A DNA stretch of 64,000 bases from Hemerocallis citrina (taxonomy: Eukaryota > Streptophyta > Magnoliopsida > Asparagales > Asphodelaceae): positions 2,752,001 through 2,816,000 of the forward strand of contig JACEHZ010000207.1 of NCBI GenBank assembly GCA_017893485.1, read 5' to 3'. Shown piece by piece: positions 24,140 through 35,230 of this stretch. How positions within the stretch are numbered: position 1 is the first letter of the stretch; every line of letters begins with the position of its first letter. Under the pieces are notes generated by a model. The model was not told where the DNA came from and did not search any database. It was given only the letters and a program-made list of their open reading frames with translations. The position numbers and the translations under genes were made by a program.

Positions 24140-25650
24140 AGCCTTCTAGTCCCACAGGTTAGTTCGAGTGAACTCTCTCGTGTATCCCCTCTGGATGAGA
24201 GCCTTGATCTCGTCTTTGAGAGTCCGGCAAAGATCAGTCTCGTGCCCGTGGTCCTGATGGGACCGACAATAAATCCTCCGGTCTTTTTTTATGTTGTTGT
24301 TGAGTCGAGGAGGAAGGGGGACGATCCCCTTATCCTCAATCTCCATAGGGATGGCACACACTGTGAGTCAGCAGAGTGAATTTTTCGAAGCGGGGGACCG
24401 GAGGCGGTCATTTCTGACCGAGTGGATCTTTTTTAGCCTTCTTCGTAGGTTCGGGATCATCTGCCTTTATCTTCTCCTTAGTGGGGGCTTCTGCCAGACC
24501 TTGGGGGTGTACCACCTCTTCAGCTCGGATATCTTCTCGACCCTGTTGAGGAGGTCAGGGAATTCAATTGGAGGTTTCTTCACTAAGGAGGCATTCAGTT
24601 GGCCGTGGAGAACATTATGCCAGAAGGCTGCGGATGCAATGCCAGCGTCGAGAGAAAAGATCACCCTAGTCTCATCGGTGAACCTCGGCACAAAGTCCCA
24701 AAGGGACTCTCCTTCCTTCTGTTTGAGGTCCAGAAAGGACACGCTCGTCTTCTCGACCTTAAGACTGGTCACAAAGTGAGCGAGGAAACTCGCCTCGAGC
24801 TGCTAGAATGAAAAGATCGAGTTGGGGACGAGCTTTGAGAACCATTCCTATGCTGGACCACCCAGAATGGTGGGGAACGCTCGACAGAGGAGAGGATCCA
24901 AGGCTCTGTGAATCATCATGAGGGTTTTGAATCCCTCCATGTGATCAGCTGGATCACTCTCTCCCTCACATGTCTCAAACTGAAATGGTCTGAAGTTCCT
25001 TGATATCGGGGCATCGAGGATTCGAGCAAAGAATGGGGGTCCGATAGGCTGGTGCCCTTGACTGGATTGGCCTCCACCCTCGCCGATCTGGGCGAGGCGA
25101 TTCTCCATCTCCTGATGGCGCTTAAGGACAGCGTCATCCTTTCTCGCTGGTCGGGTCGAGTCATGTGACTCGTTACCCTCGTTTCGCACATCCTGGAAGG
25201 GATCGTGGCTTAGACCTTCGGCTCTTGGGCCTCCTCGGATGGCCTGGAGAACTTCATTCCTGAACTCTTGGAACTCGGTCCTCATGACGGGGAACTCGGT
25301 ATTCGGGGGTCATCGATCTCTCGAGGAGAAGCTGCATCATTGCTCTCGACTCTGGGTTGGGTGGATGCTATGGGTCGAAGCCTGGTTGGAGAGAGCAGCT
25401 CCACTCCTACAGTGGTCGAGCTGTTTCTGGAGGTCATCCTCAGGTCTTCAATGATTGATGACTTTCCGAAGATCATTGGCTTCTTGGAGCCTGGGTTGCC
25501 TTGCGGCCAAGCGTGAGGTGCTCGGACCCGGACCCAATGGATCCTCAGGTCAGTGCCTTCGGGAACCCTGGGTGTCCGCGTGGCTGTGAGTCGGGTGATG
25601 AAGGTCGACATTTCGTCCTGTGTGGCTGCCCTCCTGGGTTTGAGTGCCAT
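24140..25650 (-). pseudogene. Tat gag (decayed)
   Basis: Minus-strand fragments: an N-terminal part from ATG 25650 (MALKPRRAATQDEM); then IGPPFFARILDAP, FQFETCEGESDPADHMEGF; then SLWDFVPRFTDETRVI and WHNVLHGQL, matching the Tat gag core. YCRSHQDHGHETDLCRTL (about 24260) resembles the C-terminal zinc-knuckle-like block. Several frameshifts and stops are present. Confidence 0.8.
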
Positions 25651-25699
25651 GGAAGGAAGGAGCAGCAGGAGGGGACCGGAAGCTGGTTTTGGATTTGTC

Positions 25700-25724
25700 T
25701 AGTTTCCCACAAACTGCGCCAACC
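25700..25724 (-). promoter_or_regulatory. Primer-binding-site region of the Tat element
   Basis: The minus strand reads TTGGCGCAGTTTGTGGGAA directly inside the 5' LTR, close to the TTGGCGCCGTYTGTGGGAA signature of Tat-lineage elements. Confidence 0.75.
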
Positions 25725-26175
25725 TAATGCTGCTTCTCTTAGCGATAGGAGAAACATGTGTGAGTTCTTATAATTTGTTTAGGAAGAGACATATCTCAAC
25801 CGCATATCCGAATATGAACCGGGGGGGTCTCCTGGGGAGCTGGAGAGGGGGTGCAGCTGGAGGCTGGTCGACCGGAACACCTGCAAGAGGCCTAGAAACG
25901 ACGACAGACTCTCTAACGATTTAGCCAATCACAGTCAGAAAGGGAAGATAGGATTCAGGTGGAGAAAGAGAAATTACCTGCAGAAAGGGGGAGGGGTCTG
26001 GTATTTATAGACAGAGAGAGTGGGAGCCCTAACTCTAATGGGTCGGGTCGACCCGTTTCTCTGTGTGTTTGAACAAGCAGAAGACCCACTGAATCCAATG
26101 GCCTAATGATCAGCGAAGAGCAAATTTTGAGAGGATCAGACGGCTCTGATCGCGCCAAATTATTTATCCACATCA
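25725..26175 (-). repeat. 5' LTR of the Tat element
   Basis: About 451 bp, homologous to 14548-15012. TATTTATAG near 26000 is a plausible TATA box on the + reading of the complement. The outer end CATCA abuts the TSD AACGT. Confidence 0.88.
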
Positions 26176-26302
26176 AACGTGTTATGTTGTCGTGTCCAAA
26201 ACTGGATCAGTTGGGTAAATATTTTCGTAAGTGGGTCAATTTGGTCTATATTATCAAAGTGGGTCAGTACAGAAAAAAATTTCCTAGTTTTGACAGGTGA
26301 AA

Positions 26303-29247
26303 GCGTGGACACAGACCATTAGATTTACAACCATTACATTTCCGCACACAATTTTCACTGTAAATGAGTACTTACAGGATGTTGTTTTGAATAAAGGGCT
26401 ACCAAGTAGCCTGGTCTGAACCCTCTCTTAAACTATGCTAGTAATTTACACGTGAGATGCATGTTTAATAAATATATAATTTTTTAATGTAAAATCTTTA
26501 ACGTAGTCTGGCCTCGAACTTAAAATATCCTTTATATAGTTATGCATGAACAATGCACGAATTTGTTGTCTACAAATGATAACTCCAACTCTCCCATTAT
26601 AATATTAGAAATATTAGATGTTTGAGATTAGAGATTAGAGATTTTGAAATTAGTTTCATTCTAAGGCGTGCAGCAAATTACACAACATGCTCGACCAAAA
26701 CAAAACAGAAGAAAAAGGCACAGAGACAAAAATTCACGTGGAAGCAGTAATACACACAAATGCATACATGTGAATTAAGGAGGTGGCGAAAGAAACCATT
26801 GCAAATACAGAGATCAAATGCATGGCAAGTCAACGCATGAGAACGTCGAGAAGAGACAATGGAAGGAACTCGTAACAAGAAGTTTTGGAGCAACGGATAA
26901 GAGAAGAAAAGCAAAGGGCCAAAGCTCTCTTTAATACACAACAAGAGTAGCAGTGATTTCAAACTATTATGCTTGTGGCCAAACAAATACATACAAGATG
27001 AGGACAACTAGAACTAGCCCGTGAACATGGTAGGTAGCCATGATTTTAACATAGTTATCAGAATCATATATAGACCACAAATTGAAATGCATCATTCTTA
27101 TAGAACATAATAAGTACAATGGTAAAAACTTTTGGTAGCAAGTAAGAAATCTGAGTTCAGTTTTCACCTGCATTCTGTTCTGGAGGGGGACGTTGGAGAC
27201 ATTGACTTGCATGCACACTCACAAGACTAACAGAGGTATGGAAAGTGAAGTTCTAACTGAAACATCACATGACCAACAAATGACCAGCCGAACCATATAG
27301 ACAATTGATATGAGAAAATGATCATATATAATTTGTATACACCATCATGAATCACACAAGCATGAAGATGAATACAAGAAGCATGAAGACACTGTGTCAG
27401 GTCTTATTTTGAGAGATCGATATGATACTCACTATTAATGTCTTTGTCTGGAATTTCAAACTAATGAAAACTCCGATAAGGTAAAGTTTGTGCAGGGGAA
27501 CTAAAACAGTTGTGGATTAATATTACAGAACCAAGTAACAAGAATGGGTTTAGCACTTTCGCTTGAGGGAAGAATAGGAATACCCTCTTTTGAGTGAAAG
27601 TAAGAATGCGAACAGTGTGGGCGACTAAGCTGAGATCATGAAGAAATTAAAGAAGAAAGACGCAGCACAAACAGCAATCGCAGGTGAAGATCGCATGTAT
27701 GGATCTTTTCTAATATATTAAAGATGCTGACCAGTTCCGAAAATGGTAGAAATAAATAAATAATAATAATACATGCAACGCGTGTGCAAAATCAAGTATA
27801 ATACAACAACAGCTGCAACCGCAAGGTCCAAAGAGCCAGCAGAAAACGTCGAGTTGGTTATACAAGGAGCGGAATGGTGAAAACTTCCAAGACTGATTTG
27901 TAATACTTGCAGCCGGCAGGGCAGAGAGAAGTATTGAAGAAGACAAGTAATGCAAAATGAATTGAAAGGGAACGAAATACTATTACATGTCATGTGATAC
28001 GTATATGGCAAGTTTTATTAGTATATATTAATATACGTATACTAATTGATTCATGGCAAGTTGAACAAGATTACAGAGTAGAGACAATTACATATATATC
28101 ACATATTTTAGGCAAACGTTACAATCAGAAAAGTTCGGTTGGTTAACGCCAAGGACTGCCAGCCAGCCAGGGCAACCATTTGGGCCATTAATTTCATCCA
28201 TCATGATTGCCTATTTTTTTTATAGTTAATAGTGACTCCCGACCACCAGTTAACCAGTTAACGAAACACAAAGTATGAAATATTACAAACCAACTCTAAT
28301 GCAAACTATTACACCAAGCTACAAATTGATACATCAACTTCCCAAAAAAAATACAGCATATGAATTGCTACATCATGATTGCCTATTCAAATTATCGTTT
28401 CTTCTCTTCTATTTCATTTTTTTCATTTTAAATGTTAATGGTTTTTACATACATACATAGATCTCTGTCAATCACGATGCAAATACTATACTGTTTATTT
28501 GTTTGTTTGTTGGTTGTAATCTATGTTGCTAAACATCAGTAATTTAATATAAAACTTAGCTCATGCGTCATGCAGGACAGCTCCAAGTGCGTCTAAATTT
28601 GTGAAATGTAATCCTACAGGCCACAAAGGAGAGATAGAGAGAGAGAATTGATTAAATTTTCGGCATGTCTGACATCCAGTGACGGTATATAGCTGAGTTA
28701 GGGCATACGATAGAAGTTAGCAATTACCAACCGTAGTTGCACAGGAGTTGAATCGCATGCAGCCATACTGCTATAGTTGCAGCACACTGGAAAAATATGG
28801 GGTTAAGTTAGCATTCAGTGGTGATGATGACAATGGAGGTTGTTTGACTGTGGCCATGGCTAATGGTGGAGGCAGGGTAGAATAGTAGCAACTGTAGCAA
28901 CATTAACTACTTGTCTACTTGCAACAATTTCGAGTGCAAGTAAAAACTTATAATTCGATAACATTTTGCAACGACACTTGCTGCAGTCCATCAAAGCACT
29001 CAAATTCAGGCACAGTTATGTAACTAGAGTTGCAAGGAAACAAAAGAACCCATATGTAAAACAAATGCACACAATGAAATTGTAGTCTTTCAATCAATTA
29101 AAATAAAAACAATGCCTAGTGAATTTAAAATCAAATCAAATAAAAATTCAATCAATTCAAAACCAAATCAATTTATAAGCAAATCAAATCAATTAGTAGA
29201 CAAACCTAGTGAATTGTAAAATCAAATCAATTATATATAAATATATA
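26303..29247. other. No recognised gene or element
   Basis: About 2.9 kb of AT-rich, mostly unique-looking sequence. A 17-bp word (CATCATGATTGCCTATT) occurs at about 28200 and 28371. Short frames show no domain I recognise. It could hold regulatory DNA or old TE remnants. Confidence 0.5.
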
Positions 29248-29515
29248 AGTTGTAAATGCCTGATTCTCGATCATTTCCAATAATTTAAAATAGAAGAATA
29301 CTAAATTCATAGGACCTACCAAACAAGTAGCACACGGGGAAGTGACAGAATTTGTGCTATATTAGACACTGCCATTGTCCCATTTGTTCAATAATTAATT
29401 GTTAAAAATATACAACAATCCAAAAATAAAATAAAATAAATTCGCAATTTCAGGAAATGTGTGCTCATTCTTCAAGGATCACCCCAAATTAACTAACCAC
29501 CTTCCTTGTCAAAAC
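29248..29515. repeat. Module X, first copy (also at 37207-37483)
   Basis: About 268 bp, closely similar to 37207-37483 from AGTTGTAAATG through TAGCACACGGGGAAGTGA to CCACCTTCCTTGTCAAAAC. This copy is followed by the Helitron array; the other by module Y. Confidence 0.9.
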
Positions 29516-29534
29516 ACACACACACACACACATA

Positions 29535-30106
29535 TATATATAATAAATTACAAATTACAAAGAAAGCTATCACGTGGCTCACAATCAATCCCCCCCAAAA
29601 TCAAAGGCCCATATCAAACATCACAAAACACATTTTCCCTCCAAAATTTCAAATCCCAAAACAAAATTTTTCCTCCTAAAAAACTCATTACTTTATTACT
29701 ATCTCGCTCTTCTCTCTTTACTTTTTCATATTTCTCTCTTTCGCTCTCTATCTCTATCTCTCTCTCCCATTCTTTCTTTATTATTTATAAATTTAGATTT
29801 TAAGATTTCAGTTTTGTAAATTTTCAGAATTTTTATGTTTTTTTTATTACACATGTTATATTGAAAATAACAAATATTTCTTCAACAATTAAATTTCATT
29901 ATTTTCCACACTTAAAGTTCTAAGAAGTTAGATTTTATATCCCCATTTATAATTATTTTTCAACATATACTAATGGAAACATAGACTTTTATTTATAACT
30001 AATTATTGTCATACTATTCAAACTTGAGCTACATAATTATTGTTTTGCTGTTTACATGTATTGTTCCGAAGACGTGCCGTAGGCACGTGCCCACGGGCAA
30101 ATCTAG
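29535..30106 (+). mobile_element. Helitron array unit 1
   Basis: It starts TATATATAATAAATTACAAA, followed by AGAAAGCTATCACGTGGC. It ends with a hairpin (ACGTGCC-GTA-GGCACGT), GCCCACGGGC and the terminal AAATCTAG|T. A CTAG end a few bases after a hairpin is the Helitron 3' signature. It is non-autonomous, with no Rep/helicase coding. Confidence 0.78.
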
Positions 30107-30107
30107 T

Positions 30108-30213
30108 ATATAATAAAACACAAAGAAAGCTATCAAGTGGCTCTCCTTCAATTCCCCCAAAATCAAAGGCCCAGATCTAACATCACAAAACACATTTCCC
30201 CCCAAAACTCAAA

Positions 30214-30273
<60 letters not shown>

Positions 30274-30466
30274 GGACTTTTATACCCCAATTTATAATTA
30301 TTTTTCACCGTATACAAATGAAAACATGGACTTTTATTTATAAATAATTATTGTCATACTATTCAAACTTCAGCTAAATAATTGTTGATTTACTGTTTAC
30401 AAGACTTTTCATATGTTGTATCGTTCTGAAGACGTGCCGTAGGCACGTGGCCACAGGCAAATCTAG
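30108..30466 (+). mobile_element. Helitron array unit 2 (shortened)
   Basis: Same start (TATAATAAAACACAAAGAAAG) and same 3' hairpin plus CTAG as unit 1, but internally shortened. It contains a (CT)n(TA)n tract at 30211-30273. Confidence 0.78.
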
Positions 30467-30468
30467 TA

Positions 30469-30749
30469 TCTATATAATAAAACACAAAGAAAGCTATCAA
30501 GTGACTCTCCTTCAATCTTTCCAAAATTTTTCTAACATCGCAAAACACATTTTTCCTCCTAAAAGTTTTCCCCCAAAACTCAAATTCAAATCCTGACTTT
30601 TATGGAAACATGCACTTTTATTTACAACTAATTATTGTCATACTATTCAAACTTGAGCTACATAATTGTTGATTTACTATTACAAGGCTTTTCATATACT
30701 GTATCGTTCTGAAGACGTGCCGTAGGCACGTGCCCACAGGCAAATCTAG
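30469..30749 (+). mobile_element. Helitron array unit 3 with intact TC start
   Basis: It begins TCTATATAATAAAACACAAA, the best 5' end in the array (Helitrons start with TC and insert between A and T). It ends at the hairpin and CTAG (30746-30749). It is the shortest unit, about 281 bp. Confidence 0.8.
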
Positions 30750-30917
30750 TATATAATAAAACACAAAGAAAGCTATCAAGTGGCTCTCATTCAATAGGGT
30801 TGAAATCAATGGTCCAGATCTAACCTCACAAAACATATTCCCCCCCCCCCCCAAAAGTCCCCCTCCCTCCAAAACTCAAATTCAAATCCCCCCAAAACAA
30901 CTCCTTTATTTATTTAT

Positions 30918-30965
<48 letters not shown>

Positions 30966-31308
30966 ATTTACTCAGAAATTTATATATTTTCAGATTTCAG
31001 GTTTGTAAATTTTCAGATTTTTTATGCATTTTTTATTGCTCGTGTTACATTGAAAATAGCAAATATTTCATCAACAATTAAATTTCATCATTTTCCATAC
31101 TCAAAATTCCAAGAAGTTGGATTTTACACCCCCATTTATAATTATTTTTCAACATATACTAATGGAAACATTACTTTTATTTACAACTAATTATTGTTTT
31201 ACTATTCAAACTTGAGCTACATAATTGTTGTTTTACTGTTTCCAAGACATTCATATGTTGTATCATTCCGAAGACGAGCCATAGGCACGTCCCCACGGGT
31301 AAATCTAG
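30750..31308 (+). mobile_element. Helitron array unit 4 (long form)
   Basis: Same ends as the other units; its interior matches unit 1. It contains a (CT)n tract at 30920-30962. The terminal hairpin carries changes (GACGAGCC...GGCACGTC). Confidence 0.76.
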
Positions 31309-31508
31309 TATATATAATAAAACACAAAGAAAGTTATCAAGTGGCTCTCCTTCAATCCCACAAAATCAAAGGCTCAGATCAAACCTCACAAAAACACATT
31401 ATCCCCCTAAAAGTTTTTCCCCAAAACTCAAATTCAAATTCCCCCCCCCCCCCCCACCCACAAAAACACACACACACACAAAAAAAAACAACTCATTTAT
31501 TTATTTAA

Positions 31509-31602
<94 letters not shown>

Positions 31603-33666
31603 AAACATGGACTTTTATTTACAACTAATTATTGTCATACTATTCACACTTCAGCTACATAATTGTTTTTTCCTCCCCCCCCCCCCCCCCCCCCCCCCCG
31701 CATTCTATTAAAAAGAATTTAACAAAACATACAACCAAAAATAAGGCTTATGAAGTCCAGATCCCAACAGGCTGGGTTCTAGAACTCATACACCCCAACC
31801 AACAAATAAAAAATATAGCAAAATCTAATCCTATTAATCGGCCGACCTCGTCAGAGCAATTTTTTCGTGCCAATTTGAGCTCACTCTCTCACTTAGTCTC
31901 TCGCTTGTACACAGTTTATCCTCTGTAACTATCACGCGATCGCCTCTGTCGCCCCCACTAATGACCCAAACGTCAACACTATGCACCATATGAGAGACAC
32001 CACAGGCACTCCACCAATCTAACATCTCTCTGTCCAGATTGAGTCCTCGTTCTCATCCCCTCGCTTAACCCTTGTTGACTCTCACCGCCATTTCGCGACG
32101 AAGGCAGACTTCGCACCTGACCCCTTCAAGTCCCCTGACATGAGAGAGACCAAAGGCACCCCTCATTTTGACCAGACTAAGTCAGAATAGAGCCCAAACT
32201 ATAAAATTGTCTGGCAATCTGCAATCATCGCCCACACCAACTAGAATTCATTTCACTGCGAATTGTAAATCGGTTGTAATTTGGATATTAGGAAAAATCA
32301 TTTGGATATTAGGGATGACCTTTTAGTGGAGGAAAATATCACTCCACCCTCTCCCACCTTCTCCATCGGCAACATCAACAGTAGCCGAAGAATCCCCAAA
32401 CCAGCAGCACCAGTTGCTACCGTCGACCTCTTCCGTCATATGTCGTCGACCTCTTCTGCCTTTCCAACAGTAGACGATAAAGTCCCGAACCTGCAACGCC
32501 AGTAACAGCCGACCAATCCCCTAACCTGTAATGCCCTGGTTTTTCATTTAATGAAAAATTATTTTATTTTGCACGTGGTGTGCACGTGCAATATTTTGGT
32601 TGAATTAAATCTTATAATTATTTTTATTGTGGTGTGTGTGAATATTTAAATATATGTTTTCAAATTATTTTTATACAAAAGCCTTTTTCTTTAAATAGAT
32701 AGAAAGCCTTATTTTAAAGCCTTTTTCTTAAAGCCCAAAATATATTTTATTTATTTTATTTTAAAATAATTATTTTGGCCCAAAACTAAAGTCCATGGAC
32801 TATTTTTTTTATGCAATACAATTTAAAGGCTATATTATTTTTATATAAAATTAAATGCACAATTTTTGGGCCTAGTTACTTGCACGTGCACTACACGTAC
32901 ACATGCAATATGCACTTTACTTCATGGCCGGTTGTGGACTTTTGGAGGGAGATTCAAAAATTGTAATGGTGATCATGGTGGTGGTTATTTAGGTGTGGGT
33001 AGTTATTGTAACTCCTACTCTCATCCTAGCCTTCCATCCTACAACCAACCAATTAATCCTAGCCCTCCATTCTATTTGATTTTTAGTATAAATACCCCCT
33101 CCCATGGCTAGTTATTTTGTGCTTAATATCCCTTCCAAATCTATAGTCTAATTAGTAGTAGTTTGTGATTTAAAAAGATTGAGTGGTGAGTGGTGAGTGC
33201 TTTCTTTCTACCAAGGAAGAGAAGGGCCGGCTAGGAGTTTTCGGTGGTGCTTGTGGAGCTTGTGCGCGCATCATCTAGGAAGAGGTGCATCTCATTTGCA
33301 AAGGACTTTGTAACTATTGTGTTTGTTCTCTCCATACAAGGTGGGTAAAATTCTCCATATTTCTAAAGTAGAAATGCTTGTTAGAATGAATGAATGATAG
33401 TGGGTTTAAATTTCCTTATTCCTAATTAGGAATCATGCTAGTATTATATTGAGTAAAGATGCATGAAAAATATTAATAAGAGTACACTTCTAATTGGAAA
33501 ATTGACCTATGAATTGATTGGAATATGGATGTGAAATTGTATGTAATTTGATTGGTAAAAATCTGAGTTGGCATGGATTAATTATAGCCATGAATGTGTG
33601 TAATTGGCGAATAAAGAGATTAGTGGCATTAATTGTTGAGAAATGTTGAAAAGAAATGTTCTGGTA

Positions 33667-34463
33667 AGTAGACTTAGGACCTTGTAAGTCGACTTATGTA
33701 CTCATTTAAGTCGACTTATGTTTTTATAAGTCAACTTCTTGCTTAATTTATTTCCTTAAAATCATGAATGTTCTCCCCCTGGACAGTCGACTTACTACAG
33801 TATAAGTCGACTTACTACAGTATAAGTCGACTGGTACTGATGGATTTTTTATATAAACTGGAATGTTCTATTTTTCCTAAAATTACATGGGACTTTATGA
33901 AGATAATTTGGAAATTGTTGCATGAAATAAAATGTGATTTGAGAATAAAAGGTGTAATTAGGACTATGATTTTGGATATGTGTATTTTTGGGAAAGTATA
34001 CCTTGCAAAAGAACTGGGAATGAAGAAGATTAGTATAGTAAAGATTGAAGTGACATTATGCGATAGATGTATGAAAAATATGAATTGGGAATATTTGTTA
34101 GTATTTCTCATTTTGAGAATAAGGTGATAACCATGAAATATGAATTATTCTCGTTGGAGAATAGTGCAACAAATTATGATGTGTGAATAGAATGAAGGAA
34201 TGATCCCTTAATTTGAGATTTTAACCTGTTCAGTCGACCTGATGTGTGTAACAGTCGACTGTATCGAACCTGAGAAATTACATAATTGAACTCTGCAGAA
34301 CAGCTAACTGTGTTGAACGACAGTCGACTGTCCTGTGATTGATAATTGAAATTGGAACTCTGCGGAACAGCCGACTGCCATGTGCAGCAGTCGACCCTTC
34401 CGAGCGATTATTGAAGAACTTTGTTTGACTGAACAAGTCGACTGGAACAGCTCCAAGTCGACT
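33667..34463. repeat. Paired AGTCGACT palindrome array in the solo LTR
   Basis: Starts of intact or one-base-variant AGTCGACT copies: 33667/33687, 33709/33729, 33785/33805/33825, 34232/34253, 34302/34322, 34369/34389, 34436/34456. Within a group the spacing is 20-21 bp. The last four pairs repeat every 67-70 bp. Confidence 0.92.
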
Positions 34464-34977
34464 GTTCAGAAGTACTTTTGGTATACCAGAAACTCTATGA
34501 TTGGTTTATAATAAAGGTTATGAATCTTATGTTGATTATTTGGTTATGACAGTAAATTCAATTTGTCTTTACGTGAACTTACATGAAGTGAATCATTTAT
34601 TAGAACTTGTCAAAGTTGTATGAATGTGAAAGTTATGAACATGAAAAAGGAAAATCTATCATGATTATGAAAAATGAACTCATGAGCTGGAAGTGCTCAG
34701 ATTATGTTAGAATTTGTGAATTGGAATTGAAATGAAAGAGTAGCTAAGTCTCCCCCGGCAATTGGAAAGAAATTGAAATGAATTATTGAAAAGAAAGACC
34801 AAGGTTGGTCAGGTTGAAATGAATGAATAAGTTCGGTTTAGTGGAGAGGCTAACTCTAGAGCTTTGATTTTGTTCATGATTCTAATAAAAACTAAGGATT
34901 AGTACATAGTGGAGACGTGATGAAAGTAGGAGAAAAACACGAGTGAGGGCCATCGGATTTGCGGCGGAGTGTATTTC

Positions 34978-35230
34978 ACAGGTTCTTCACGATGAGTCGT
35001 GACATGACGTGGATACGGCTCCAGGGTACCGTGGCGGCGGAGAGTATTTCACAGGTTCTTCACGATGCGTCGTGACATGACATGAGTACTGCTCCAGGGT
35101 ACCGTCCCGGTGGCGACGCTTGTGGGATGTTTGGTGACTGCATGAGGATCGTGTGCCATGAAGGAGGCTGAATTGCCACAGGTTCTTCACGATGAGTCGT
35201 GACATGACGTGCGATTCCCCTCCAGGTTTT
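34978..35230. repeat. Three copies of a hairpin repeat
   Basis: CAGGTTCTTCACGATGAGTC and the following GTGACATGACGTG recur near 34979, 35052 and 35179. Each contains TCACGA...TCGTGA, which can fold into a small stem-loop. They lie in the 3' half of the solo LTR. Confidence 0.8.

Larger units (their letters stand above)
14548..26175 (-). mobile_element. Complete Tat-lineage Ty3/gypsy retrotransposon, 11.6 kb
   Basis: LTRs lie at 14548-15012 and 25725-26175, with TGATG...CATCA ends and the 5-bp TSD AACGT (14543-14547 and 26176-26180). The minus-strand order is 5' LTR, PBS region TTGGCGCAGTTTGTGGGAA (a Tat signature), gag, protease, RT, RNase H, an archaeal-type second RNase H, integrase, a long 3' region and a G-rich PPT (15013-15033). 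The 3' region holds an antisense spliced ORF and tandem repeats, both known traits of Tat elements. Gag-pol has many frameshifts, so the copy is dead. Confidence 0.92.
13751..26302. mobile_element. Mutator-like MITE interrupted by the Tat gypsy element
   Basis: The left end (13751-13866) and right end (26192-26302) are inverted copies. Shared blocks are CTAGTTTTG, ATACTGACCCACTTT, GAAAATATTTACC and AACTGATYCAGTTT. Between the left TIR and the gypsy element, 13870-14540 is packed with quasi-palindromes around CCGTTGTT/AACAACGG, as in other long-TIR Mutator-like MITEs. Without the gypsy insertion it would be about 0.9 kb. I could not find a convincing TSD, so the superfamily is inferred from TIR length. 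Confidence 0.55.
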
